Source: Pseudomonadota bacterium (GTDB lineage Bacteria > Pseudomonadota > Gammaproteobacteria > Xanthomonadales > Xanthomonadaceae). From it: a stretch of 12,465 bases of DNA. Position 1 is the first letter of the stretch, and each line of letters opens with the position of its first letter. The notes under the pieces are model-generated. The model was given only the letters and a program-made list of their open reading frames with translations. It was not told the DNA's origin and searched no databases. The stretch covers positions 1 to 12,465 of the forward strand of contig JAEXNZ010000233.1 of NCBI GenBank assembly GCA_023439425.1, given 5' to 3'. A program made the position numbers and the translations under genes. Positions 7,947 through 12,465 of the stretch are shown piece after piece.

Positions 7947-8981
7947 TCAACGAGAACCGCTGTGGGAGGAAGGTTCGCCGCGGATGATCTCCACGCCGGG
8001 ACTGAGTCGTGGGGCGGAGCGACGCACCGGAGCCGCGGCACGGGCGACCGGAGCGGGTGCGGCACCTTGGCCGGTGCGACGACCGGCCAGTGCGTCCGCG
8101 TCGATACCGGCAAACGCATCGTTCTCGGGGGAGGCCAGCGCCAGCTGTTGTTCCGGACTGAGTGCCCGGCGCGGGCTCAGCACCGCCACGCTCGGGGCGA
8201 ACAGGTCCTGGTCCGGCAGGCCGACGTCGGTGGGGTTGCGCAGTGCCAGGAACAGCTTGCCCTGTTGCGCGCCCAGCAGCAGCCGATTGGCTTCCTCCAC
8301 CGGCACTGCCAGCACCGCGCTCCTGGCCGGTGCCGATGTGCTGTTCGAGGAGGTGCCGCTGGAAGCGCTGCTGCCTTGGATGTCGGCGGCGCGGCTGTCG
8401 GCGGCGTCGCCGTTGCTCGTGGTTGCCGCAGCGGCGGGGGCGGTGTCGGTCGCGCCGTAGCTGAGCACGCGCAGACGCGACAACAGCAGGCGTGCCTGGG
8501 CCTGGCCGTCGGTGTTGATCCCGGGCGGTGCACGCAGGTTGAGGAACACGTCCACGTAGTCGCCCGGCAGAATGCGGTTGCCTGCAGCGACGAGCTCATC
8601 GACGGGCACCGCCAGTGCACGTTCACCCGGGTTGAGCCGCAGCGCGTAGCCCTGCGCCATCAGCCCGCGGTCGAGCGTGCTGCCCGCCGGCAGGTCGCGC
8701 ACCGGCACCGCGCCGGCGGCCTCGGCCACGCTGGTGTAGGCACCTGCGGGTGCCGCTGCCGCCTCGCCCATGCGCAGGTCAGCGGCGCGGATCGGTTGTC
8801 CGGCCCGCAGCGTGGTGCTGGCTTCCACCACCGGCACACGCTGTGGTGCCACCGCGTTGTCCACGGTGGAGGGAGCGACAGTGGATGCGGGTGCACGCCG
8901 GCTCAGCGCAAAGGCGGCCAGTGCCAGCACCACGGCCAGCGCGATCAGTCCAATCGCGGCCAGGCGGGTCAGCTTGAGCAT
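7947..8981 (-). CDS. cpaB: CpaB/RcpC, Tad pilus assembly protein
   Basis: The product has 344 residues. A membrane helix lies at about 8-27. A SAF domain follows (about 50-110, with VEASTTLRAGQPIRAADL at 52-69 and VPVRDLPAGSTLDRGLM at 92-108). Next comes the RcpC/CpaB domain (ERALAVPVDELVAAGNRILP at 120-139; GDYVDVFLNL at 140-149), and the protein ends with VEIIRG (330-335). An Ala/Ser/Thr/Asn-rich stretch at about 178-220 interrupts this domain and looks like an unstructured insert. CpaB is periplasmic, associates with the secretin, and may bind peptidoglycan through its SAF-like fold. I chose the ATG at 8981-8979 because AGGAG sits 8 bases upstream and the membrane helix follows directly. 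The frame is open to 9032, but that ATG overlaps tadE and has no such site. Confidence 0.9.
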   Translation of the reverse strand: MLKLTRLAAIGLIALAVVLALAAFALSRRAPASTVAPSTVDNAVAPQRVPVVEASTTLRAGQPIRAADLRMGEAAAAPAGAYTSVAEAAGAVPVRDLPAGSTLDRGLMAQGYALRLNPGERALAVPVDELVAAGNRILPGDYVDVFLNLRAPPGINTDGQAQARLLLSRLRVLSYGATDTAPAAAATTSNGDAADSRAADIQGSSASSGTSSNSTSAPARSAVLAVPVEEANRLLLGAQQGKLFLALRNPTDVGLPDQDLFAPSVAVLSPRRALSPEQQLALASPENDAFAGIDADALAGRRTGQGAAPAPVARAAAPVRRSAPRLSPGVEIIRGEPSSHSGSR

Positions 8982-9012
8982 GCGGATGACTCCTGGAAGT
9001 GGGAATGCGTCA

Positions 9013-9477
9013 TCACGGTGATCCCAGGTCAAGTTGGGCCACGGCGGTGCTGCGGATCGGTTGGGTCATCACCCAGCCGTACACCCGGCCGGTACCGGGC
9101 AGGAACGGCTTGGCCTGGTAGTCGTAGCTCACGGAAATCTGCATGCACTGCGCGCTGGGCAGGCCGCTGCACGGGGTGGGGGCCGACACCACGATGGGTG
9201 CCGCGCTGGCGGCCGCGCAGTTGGGCGACTGCCCGGCGTAGCTCAACAGCCACTGCATCGAGCGCCGCGCGGCCTCACAGGCGGCGGCGCGTCGCTGGTC
9301 GGGCGCGGCGTAGCGCAATGAAGCGCGCGCACCTTCGGCGGCGGCCAGCGACAGGGTCTGCTGCACCGCCATGATCATCACGCCGGTGTAGGTCAGCATC
9401 AGCAGCGGCAGCAGGCCGAAGATCAGCATGAAAGCGAATTCGATCGTGGCCGCGCCACTTGCGCGTCTGCGGTTCAT
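9013..9477 (-). CDS. tadE: TadE-like pseudopilin
   Basis: The product has 154 residues. The N-terminus MNRRRASG/AATIEF is a prepilin-type leader: cleavage would fall after Gly8, placing Glu13 at +5 and Phe14 at +6. A hydrophobic helix follows to about residue 38. This matches TadE pseudopilins, minor subunits processed by the same peptidase as Flp. The periplasmic part has four Cys (67, 87, 103, 111), enough for two disulfides. The start ATG at 9477-9475 overlaps the cpaA stop as ATGA and has GGGAG 8 bases upstream. The frame is open to 9723, but that extension would lie inside cpaA and is not real. The gene sits second after flp, before cpaB, rather than beside tadG at the end of the operon. 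Confidence 0.9.
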   Translation of the reverse strand: MNRRRASGAATIEFAFMLIFGLLPLLMLTYTGVMIMAVQQTLSLAAAEGARASLRYAAPDQRRAAACEAARRSMQWLLSYAGQSPNCAAASAAPIVVSAPTPCSGLPSAQCMQISVSYDYQAKPFLPGTGRVYGWVMTQPIRSTAVAQLDLGSP

Positions 9478-10019
9478 ACGCTTGCTCCCTGCAGCGGCCA
9501 CAGCACCCACGCCAGCGTGGCGAAGGCCAGGTACGCCGCGAACGGAATGCCCACCCGTCCCTGGCGCGCGTGGTGCATCTGCACCAAGGCAGGGTGCTGC
9601 TGCCACTGTTGCACGGCCCGTGCCTGCAGGTGTTGTAACGGAAGCGGCAGCACGGCGCGCAGACGCGGCAGCCCCACCACGCACAGCACATGCACGCCCG
9701 CCAGCGCGCTGGCCCCCAGCCACGCCGGCAACAACGCGTGCAGCCCCAGCAGCAGGCCGAGCACGGCGAAGTACTTGACGTCACCCGCGCCCATCCAGCC
9801 GACCAGATAGAACGGTAACAGCGCCACCAACCCCGCCCCCGCACCCAGAAGATGGTCACTGACAGCCGCCGGTTGACCTGCCAGCTGTGCACCCAGCAGC
9901 CCGAGCGCGGCACCGCACGCGCCGGCCAGCAGCCAGGCATTGGGCACGCGTCGCGCATACAGATCGCTGATCGCGATCCGCAGGCTCAACAACAGCGCGA
10001 GCAGGGCGAGAAAGGACAT
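9474..10019 (-). CDS. cpaA: CpaA/TadV, prepilin peptidase (A24 family)
   Basis: The product has 181 residues and is a polytopic membrane aspartic protease that cleaves the leaders of Flp and the pseudopilins. The two catalytic aspartates are visible: Asp19 in SDLYARRVPN (18-27) and Asp80 in GAGDVKYF (77-84), the GxGD motif. The late motif GIPFAAYLAFA (about 157-167) is also usual for this family. It lacks the long N-terminal methylation domain of PilD, as expected for the short Tad-type peptidases. It is the first gene after the flp spacer, and its stop overlaps the tadE start. GGAGG lies about 9 bases before the ATG (within 10021-10035). Confidence 0.93.
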   Translation of the reverse strand: MSFLALLALLLSLRIAISDLYARRVPNAWLLAGACGAALGLLGAQLAGQPAAVSDHLLGAGAGLVALLPFYLVGWMGAGDVKYFAVLGLLLGLHALLPAWLGASALAGVHVLCVVGLPRLRAVLPLPLQHLQARAVQQWQQHPALVQMHHARQGRVGIPFAAYLAFATLAWVLWPLQGASV

Positions 10020-10136
10020 CCGGGTTGCTCCTCCAGAGCAGGACGGTGCGGTGCCTCCGACGCCAGGCCGAACGAACCCGTCACCGCACGCCCAAGCGAA
10101 CGGTGGGGCAGGGCCGTCAGGCCTGGCGTGGAGGAT
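10020..10136 (-). promoter_or_regulatory. flp-cpaA intergenic inverted repeat (candidate mRNA hairpin)
   Basis: The 117-base spacer after flp holds a long inverted repeat. The arms 10054-10069 and 10120-10134 pair over 15 base pairs, with a single unpaired G at 10059. Inside the 50-base loop, shorter helices can form, such as CACCG (10082-10086) with CGGTG (10101-10105) and CCC (10077-10079) with GGG (10111-10113). No U-run follows the hairpin in the direction of transcription, so a classical intrinsic terminator is unlikely. In pilus operons the first gene is often expressed far above the rest, and such hairpins can act by partial termination or by protecting the upstream mRNA. The pairing is seen in the sequence; the function is inferred. 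Confidence 0.6.
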
Positions 10137-10343
10137 TCAGGTGGTGGTGGAACCGCCGCCGGTGCCGCCGATGGTGCTCTCCACCAGCTCTTTGAGCTTG
10201 GTGAACAGCGTGGAGAACATCTCGCTGAGGCCTTCGCGGCCGGCGACCACCAGGACCCCGGCGATCACCGCGGCCAGCAGGCCGTACTCGAGTGCGGTAA
10301 CGCCATCTTCTTCGGCAAGAAAACTGCGGATTGAAACGTTCAT
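10137..10343 (-). CDS. flp: Flp-type (type IVc) major pilin
   Basis: The product has 68 residues. The leader MNVSIRSFLAEEDG is followed by VTALEYGLLAAVIAGVLVVAG. Cleavage after Gly14 puts Glu at +5 and Tyr at +6, the Flp pilin signature, and leaves a mature pilin of 54 residues. The hydrophobic helix (about 15-35) forms the filament core. The rest is short and ends in a Gly/Thr-rich tail (GGTGGGSTTT, 59-68). I chose the ATG at 10343-10341 because GGGAG lies about 9 bases upstream and it gives the standard leader; the frame is open further upstream without pilin features. It is the first gene of the Tad operon. The only flp copy in the window is this one. Confidence 0.95.
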   Translation of the reverse strand: MNVSIRSFLAEEDGVTALEYGLLAAVIAGVLVVAGREGLSEMFSTLFTKLKELVESTIGGTGGGSTTT

Positions 10344-10429
10344 GACGGTCGTCTCCCTGTTCCGGTCAATCAACTGTGCTGCTGGAGTGGCCGCGCCGGA
10401 TTGCACCGGGCACCACCATTGAACTGCGC

Positions 10430-10443
10430 CAGGCCGAAGCCTG
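10430..10443 (-). promoter_or_regulatory. cUUCGg-capped hairpin upstream of flp
   Basis: Read on the flp strand, the sequence is CAGGC-TTCG-GCCTG: five base pairs closed by C-G around a UUCG tetraloop, a very stable RNA hairpin class. It starts about 87 bases before the flp start codon. No U-run follows, so it is not an intrinsic terminator. It is likely in the flp leader if transcription starts further upstream; the transcription start is not known. Confidence 0.5.
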
Positions 10444-10480
10444 CACCACGCAGAGTGGGTCAACAGGGAATGAGCGTCCG

Positions 10481-10529
10481 GCCGCTGCGGGTGGCGTACA
10501 CCCGCTGACGGCGGCGACAGAACTGTCGC
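10481..10529 (-). promoter_or_regulatory. Pair of adjoining inverted repeats upstream of flp
   Basis: GCGGGTG (10487-10493) pairs perfectly with CACCCGC (10499-10505) around a 5-base loop, and GCCGC (10481-10485) pairs with GCGGC (10511-10515) outside it. Next to this, GCGACAG (10514-10520) pairs with CTGTCGC (10523-10529) with two bases between, so the two structures share two bases and could be mutually exclusive. They could be RNA leader structure or, for the second, a dimeric protein site of 16 bases. Both readings are inference. Confidence 0.4.
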
Positions 10530-10583
10530 GACGCGATATGAAACTGCTGCATTGCATCCCCCTTGTGGTCAGTCCGGATTTCC

Positions 10584-10598
10584 GCCAAGAACGTGCCG
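10584..10598 (-). promoter_or_regulatory. Candidate sigma-54 (-24/-12) promoter for flp
   Basis: On the minus strand the sequence reads CGGCACG-TTCT-TGGC. It matches the sigma-54 pattern GGCACG-N4-TTGC except for one base in the -12 element, and keeps the key GG and GC with 10 bases between them. Transcription would start near 10572 and give a leader of about 230 bases. A sigma-70 alternative slightly upstream on the same strand is TTGCCA (10640-10635) and GTTAAT (10615-10610), but its 19-base spacer is long. Neither is proven. Confidence 0.3.
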
Positions 10599-10700
10599 GG
10601 CTGTGCTGCATTAACTCTTGAACATTTTCCTGCCTGGCAATGCACAGAAACGGCATTCCAGTGACGAACTTGAGTTTCTATCTGTGACCGCGGTGGCAAA

Positions 10701-10730
10701 ACTACACCTCGTATATCTCCGATGTAAAGT
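10701..10730. promoter_or_regulatory. Imperfect 30-base palindrome
   Basis: The centre lies between 10715 and 10716. Ten of fifteen symmetric positions pair (7 of 10 in the inner 20 bases, and the outer ACT/AGT). It lies in the AT-richer part between the divergent genes, about 360 bases from flp and 235 from araC, so it could be an operator for a dimeric regulator. No known binding consensus was recognised. Confidence 0.3.
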
Positions 10731-10757
10731 CCTGGCAGTGAAGCGTTCGTATATTCT

Positions 10758-10774
10758 TTGTGAATGCGTTGTGA
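10758..10774 (+). repeat. TTGTGA direct repeat, 11-base period
   Basis: TTGTGA occurs at 10758-10763 and again at 10769-10774, with start-to-start spacing of 11 bases, about one helical turn. Same-strand half sites one turn apart are a common arrangement for activators. It is not a CRP/Clp site, because no inverted TCACA partner follows. Confidence 0.3.
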
Positions 10775-10814
10775 TGTCGGAAAATTGACGCATAAACAGC
10801 CAAAAATCAGGGGT

Positions 10815-10843
10815 TTGGCTTAATGGTTAATGTGGCGGTTAAT
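10815..10843 (+). promoter_or_regulatory. Weak candidate sigma-70 promoter for araC
   Basis: TTGGCT (10815-10820) and GTTAAT (10838-10843) each match the -35 and -10 consensus at four of six positions, with an ideal 17-base spacer. They overlap the tandem 12-base repeat, so a protein bound to the repeat would cover the promoter. Another pair, TTGATT (10856-10861) and CATACT (10881-10886), has a 19-base spacer and is weaker. Confidence 0.3.
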
Positions 10844-10848
10844 GTCGC
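10825..10848 (+). repeat. Tandem 12-base repeat GGTTAATGT(G/C)GC
   Basis: Two head-to-tail copies, GGTTAATGTGGC (10825-10836) and GGTTAATGTCGC (10837-10848), differ at one base. A further TTAAT precedes them (10820-10824), and an inverted match, ATTAA, lies at 10874-10878. The location, about 120-140 bases before the araC start, suits an operator, perhaps for autoregulation. Confidence 0.55.
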
Positions 10849-10964
10849 AAACGGCTTGATTTGCGCCGCTGCGATTAAGGCATACTGGCCCCGTCCGTTG
10901 GCGGACAGGCCCGGGGCGCTGGCGGCGCACCCGGGGCGTTGAATCACAAGGGGGCTTCACTGTC

Positions 10965-11954
10965 ATGGTCGATGGTGCGGGGGAGGCGGCTGGAGTTAAT
11001 CCGCTGAAAACGTTCGACCTGGCTGCGCTGGGTGGCGTGCTGCGCGTGTGTGATATTGAACTGGTATTGCTGGATGCCAACGGTCCGCGTGCCAGCGTGC
11101 ACTCGCAGGTGCACGACGAATCCCTGTTTCTTTCTGCCACCTGCGGTTTTCAGTTTCGCGGCCGTTTCATGCTGCCGCCGGACTGGTGCCTGCTTGGTTT
11201 CATTCATGCCACCGATCCTGAGCGCAGCTGGTGCCACGGTCTGCCGCTGACCGCAGGCATGGCGGTCACCGTATTGCCGGAAGGCATCAGCGAGTTTTCC
11301 TTGAGTGCAGGCACGCAGCTGAGCTTGCTGCTCACCCCGACCCGTCGCCTGCAACGCAAGCTGGCCGAACTGACCCTGCGCAGCACACTGCCATCGGGTC
11401 AGGCACTGTCGGTGTTCATGGGCGACAGCGGCAATGGAGCCACCCGCCTGGCGCAGCGCTATGCGCAGCTTCCGGCGTGGTTGGACGGTGCTGGCCAGGC
11501 CCTGCCTGAGGACGCCGTGGAGCGACTGCTGCACGATCACGTGCAGGCATTGCTGGGTGCGGAGTCGCAGGAGCGTCCCAGTTGCAGCCGCGCACGCCGT
11601 ACGCACTACCTGATAGCGCAGCGCGCCGAGAATTTCATGCGCCAGAACCTGCGCCGCTACATCTACATGCATGAAATCTGCGATGCCGCCGGGGTCAGCG
11701 AGCGCGCCTTGCGCTATGCCTTTGAAGATCTGTTCGGCACCTCGCCCAACCGGTATCTGTCCATGCTGCGCCTGTGTGCGGCGTGCCGCGGGCTGTCCAC
11801 GGCCGACGCCACCCGCAAGTCGGTGAAGGCGGTCGCGCTCAGCTGCGGGCTGTGGGACCTGTCCCGTTTTGCCGACAATTACCGTCGTGTATTTGGCGAA
11901 CTGCCGCGCGACACCCTGATGCGCGCGCCGGCCTCGATGGGCCATCCGGCCTGA
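10965..11954 (+). CDS. AraC-family transcriptional regulator
   Basis: The product has 329 residues. The C-terminal AraC/XylS DNA-binding domain covers about 215-318. Its first helix-turn-helix is at about 234-257 (MHEICDAAGVSERALRYAFE at 235-254), then FGTSPNRYLSMLRL (257-270), and the second is at about 285-305 (VKAVALSCGLWDLSRFADNY at 287-306), followed by FGELP. The N-terminal part (about 15-200) is not a family I can name; LPPDWCLLGFI (70-80) and MAVTVLPEGISEFSLSAGTQ (99-118) suggest a beta-rich sensing domain. The start ATG has a GGGGG tract about 10 bases upstream and no better in-frame ATG nearby. It is divergent from the Tad operon and lies upstream of the ESPR gene in the same direction, so it could control either or both. 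The family is certain; the targets are inferred. Confidence 0.93.
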   Translation: MVDGAGEAAGVNPLKTFDLAALGGVLRVCDIELVLLDANGPRASVHSQVHDESLFLSATCGFQFRGRFMLPPDWCLLGFIHATDPERSWCHGLPLTAGMAVTVLPEGISEFSLSAGTQLSLLLTPTRRLQRKLAELTLRSTLPSGQALSVFMGDSGNGATRLAQRYAQLPAWLDGAGQALPEDAVERLLHDHVQALLGAESQERPSCSRARRTHYLIAQRAENFMRQNLRRYIYMHEICDAAGVSERALRYAFEDLFGTSPNRYLSMLRLCAACRGLSTADATRKSVKAVALSCGLWDLSRFADNYRRVFGELPRDTLMRAPASMGHPA

Positions 11955-11962
11955 CTGCACGT

Positions 11963-11981
11963 TTCCGGCAATCTGCCGGAA
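11963..11981 (+). terminator. Perfect hairpin just after araC
   Basis: TTCCGGCA and TGCCGGAA pair over 8 bases around ATC, beginning 9 bases after the araC stop. Only two T residues follow, so it is a poor intrinsic terminator. Its right arm is also the first unit of the phased TGCC array, so it may instead be an inverted pair of protein sites. Confidence 0.3.
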
Positions 11982-12042
11982 TTGCACATTCGCCTGCCGG
12001 TTTCCTGCCGTCTCTTGCCAGAACGCACGTTCGTGCTGCCGG
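11974..12042 (+). repeat. Helically phased TGCC array upstream of the ESPR gene
   Basis: TGCCGGAA (11974), TGCCGGTT (11995), TGCCGTCT (12006), TGCCAGAA (12016) and TGCCGGAA (12037) start at offsets 0, 21, 32, 42 and 63, all close to multiples of 10.5 bases, so all face one side of the helix. An inverted copy, TTCCGGCA, lies just before (11963-11970). Units 11974 and 12016 also share a downstream GCAC(A/G)TTCG. The array ends just upstream of the likely promoter. This is the arrangement of a multi-site activator region; the neighbouring AraC-type protein is the natural candidate. Confidence 0.6.
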
Positions 12043-12072
12043 AATGAAGTGCCCCGCGTTCGCGCCAGCGCC

Positions 12073-12078
12073 TGTAAT
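12073..12078 (+). promoter_or_regulatory. Candidate -10 element of the ESPR gene
   Basis: TGTAAT matches the -10 consensus at five of six positions. The base run where a -35 would fall (TGCCCC, 12050-12055, 17-base spacer) is a very poor match. A good -10 without a -35, directly downstream of the phased array, fits an activator-dependent promoter. A hairpin CGTGCC-GGCG-GGCACG (12087-12102) would lie in the leader. Confidence 0.4.
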
Positions 12079-12131
12079 GACTCCCACGTGCCGGCGGGCA
12101 CGCCGTCAGAACTCCAACGGGGGGAGTGATC

Positions 12132-12465
12132 ATGAACCGCATTTTCCGTTTGGTATGGAACCACCAGCTCAATGCGCTGGTGGTGGTCTCGGAAATCGCC
12201 ACCTCGCGTGGCAGCCTGGTGGCCGGTCCGGTCGTCGTACACCTGAAGGTGCCGTTGAAACTGCTCGCGCTGGGCCTGGCCTGCGCGCTGGGCAGCGGCT
12301 CGGCGCTGGCGTCAGACAACCAGACCCTGAGTGACCTGCAGGCGCTCACCGACAAATACCTGCCGGTGCAGGTCGACGCCGAAGTGGCGTTGAAGACGCT
12401 GGTTTCGGCAACGTCAGCCACGCCCCCCACGTCGCCCCTGGCTGACGTTGCCGCCCATGTACAGG
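12132..12465 (+). CDS. ESPR-type secreted surface protein, probable adhesin/autotransporter (partial, 5' end only)
   Basis: The frame starts with ATG at 12132 and is open for 111 codons to the window edge. The first residues, MNRIFRLVWNHQLNALVVVS plus EIA (1-23), match the extended signal peptide region (ESPR) of large type V-secreted proteins. A basic/hydrophobic signal core follows (about 37-60), with likely cleavage after SALA (57-60). The visible mature part starts SDNQTLSDLQALTDKYLPVQ and is helical and polar, with no domain I recognise; the passenger and any membrane anchor lie outside the window. A strong ribosome binding site, GGGGGGAG (12119-12126), sits 5 bases before the ATG. The gene follows araC in the same direction after 177 bases containing the phased array. 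It may be a trimeric autotransporter, a two-partner exoprotein or another ESPR protein; this cannot be decided from what is visible. Confidence 0.8.
   Translation, partial: MNRIFRLVWNHQLNALVVVSEIATSRGSLVAGPVVVHLKVPLKLLALGLACALGSGSALASDNQTLSDLQALTDKYLPVQVDAEVALKTLVSATSATPPTSPLADVAAHVQ

Larger units (their letters stand above)
10344..10964. other. Divergent intergenic region between flp and araC
   Basis: This 621-base stretch has no convincing protein gene. It must hold the promoter of the Tad operon (minus) and of the AraC-type regulator (plus). By hand count it is about 45% GC at 10621-10680, 52% at 10681-10740, 40% at 10741-10800 and 43% at 10801-10860, well below the coding DNA around it. 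The flp-proximal third is GC-rich and full of inverted repeats. The middle holds an imperfect palindrome and short direct repeats. The araC-proximal end carries two copies of CCCGGGGCG, 20 bases apart (10910 and 10930). Short open frames here lack family resemblance and ribosome binding sites. Confidence 0.7.

Noticed and set aside
7928..8119. Upstream extension of cpaC
   Set aside because: It would run inside cpaB and add a long non-signal stretch before an obvious signal peptide.
9478..9723. Upstream extension of tadE
   Set aside because: It lies inside cpaA; the internal ATG gives a standard pseudopilin leader with a good ribosome binding site.
10344..10463. Upstream extension of flp
   Set aside because: The extension has no pilin leader features, while the chosen ATG has a GGGAG site and gives a normal Flp leader.
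10758..10774. CRP/Clp binding site
   Set aside because: TTGTGA is present twice in direct orientation, but the inverted TCACA half site needed for CRP-type binding is absent.
10610..10793. Small minus-strand proteins in the flp-araC gap (open frames of 60-96 codons)
   Set aside because: They have no ribosome binding site, no recognisable motif, and AT-rich promoter-like composition.
11963..11981. Strong intrinsic terminator after araC
   Set aside because: The stem is good but no U-run follows, and the arms belong to the TGCC array; it was kept only as a low-confidence feature.
10944..12242. Minus-strand open frame of 432 codons opposite araC and the ESPR start
   Set aside because: It is antisense to two genes with clear family motifs and good ribosome binding sites; its translation has no recognisable family.

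Overview
The window is about two-thirds G+C. Its gene set and order (a complete Flp/Tad pilus operon, a DUF3613 protein between TadD and TadG, and an ESPR-type surface protein next door) point to a gammaproteobacterium of the Xanthomonadaceae, most likely Stenotrophomonas or a close relative. That placement rests on remembered gene order and protein style, not on a database search.

Region 1, bases 1-10343, is one long minus-strand operon for a type IVc (Flp/Tad) pilus. In transcription order it reads: flp (pilin), a 117-base spacer with a long inverted repeat, cpaA/tadV (prepilin peptidase), tadE (pseudopilin), cpaB/rcpC, cpaC/rcpA (secretin), cpaE/tadZ (ParA-like localisation protein), cpaF/tadA (ATPase), tadB and tadC (inner-membrane platform), tadD (TPR lipoprotein), a DUF3613 protein, and tadG, which runs off the left edge. 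Apart from the flp-cpaA spacer, neighbouring genes overlap by 4 or 16 bases or are 1-31 bases apart, so they should be co-transcribed and partly translationally coupled. The parts cover processing (CpaA), fibre (Flp, TadE, possibly TadG), motor (TadA, TadB, TadC), positioning (TadZ) and outer-membrane channel (CpaC, CpaB, TadD).

Region 2, bases 10344-10964, is a 621-base divergent intergenic region, AT-richer (about 40-52% GC over 10621-10860) than anything else here. It must hold the flp promoter on the minus strand and the araC promoter on the plus strand. It contains a structured stretch just upstream of flp, including a cUUCGg-capped hairpin, an imperfect 30-base palindrome, two short direct-repeat arrays and a sigma-54-like element.

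Region 3, bases 10965-12465, is plus strand: an AraC-family regulator, a 177-base intergenic region and the start of a gene with an ESPR extended signal peptide, as used by large secreted adhesins and autotransporters; it is cut by the right edge. Between these two genes lies the most striking non-coding signal in the window: five TGCC-centred elements in helical phase (offsets 0, 21, 32, 42 and 63), preceded by an inverted copy. They end just upstream of a promoter with a good -10 and almost no -35, which looks like an activator array. The AraC-type protein is the obvious candidate to bind it, and may also act on the divergent tad promoter, which would link pilus and adhesin expression; this is inference.

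I saw no tRNA, rRNA, CRISPR array, insertion sequence or phage gene. The Tad operon itself is ordinary; the interest lies in the regulatory DNA and the regulator-adhesin pair.
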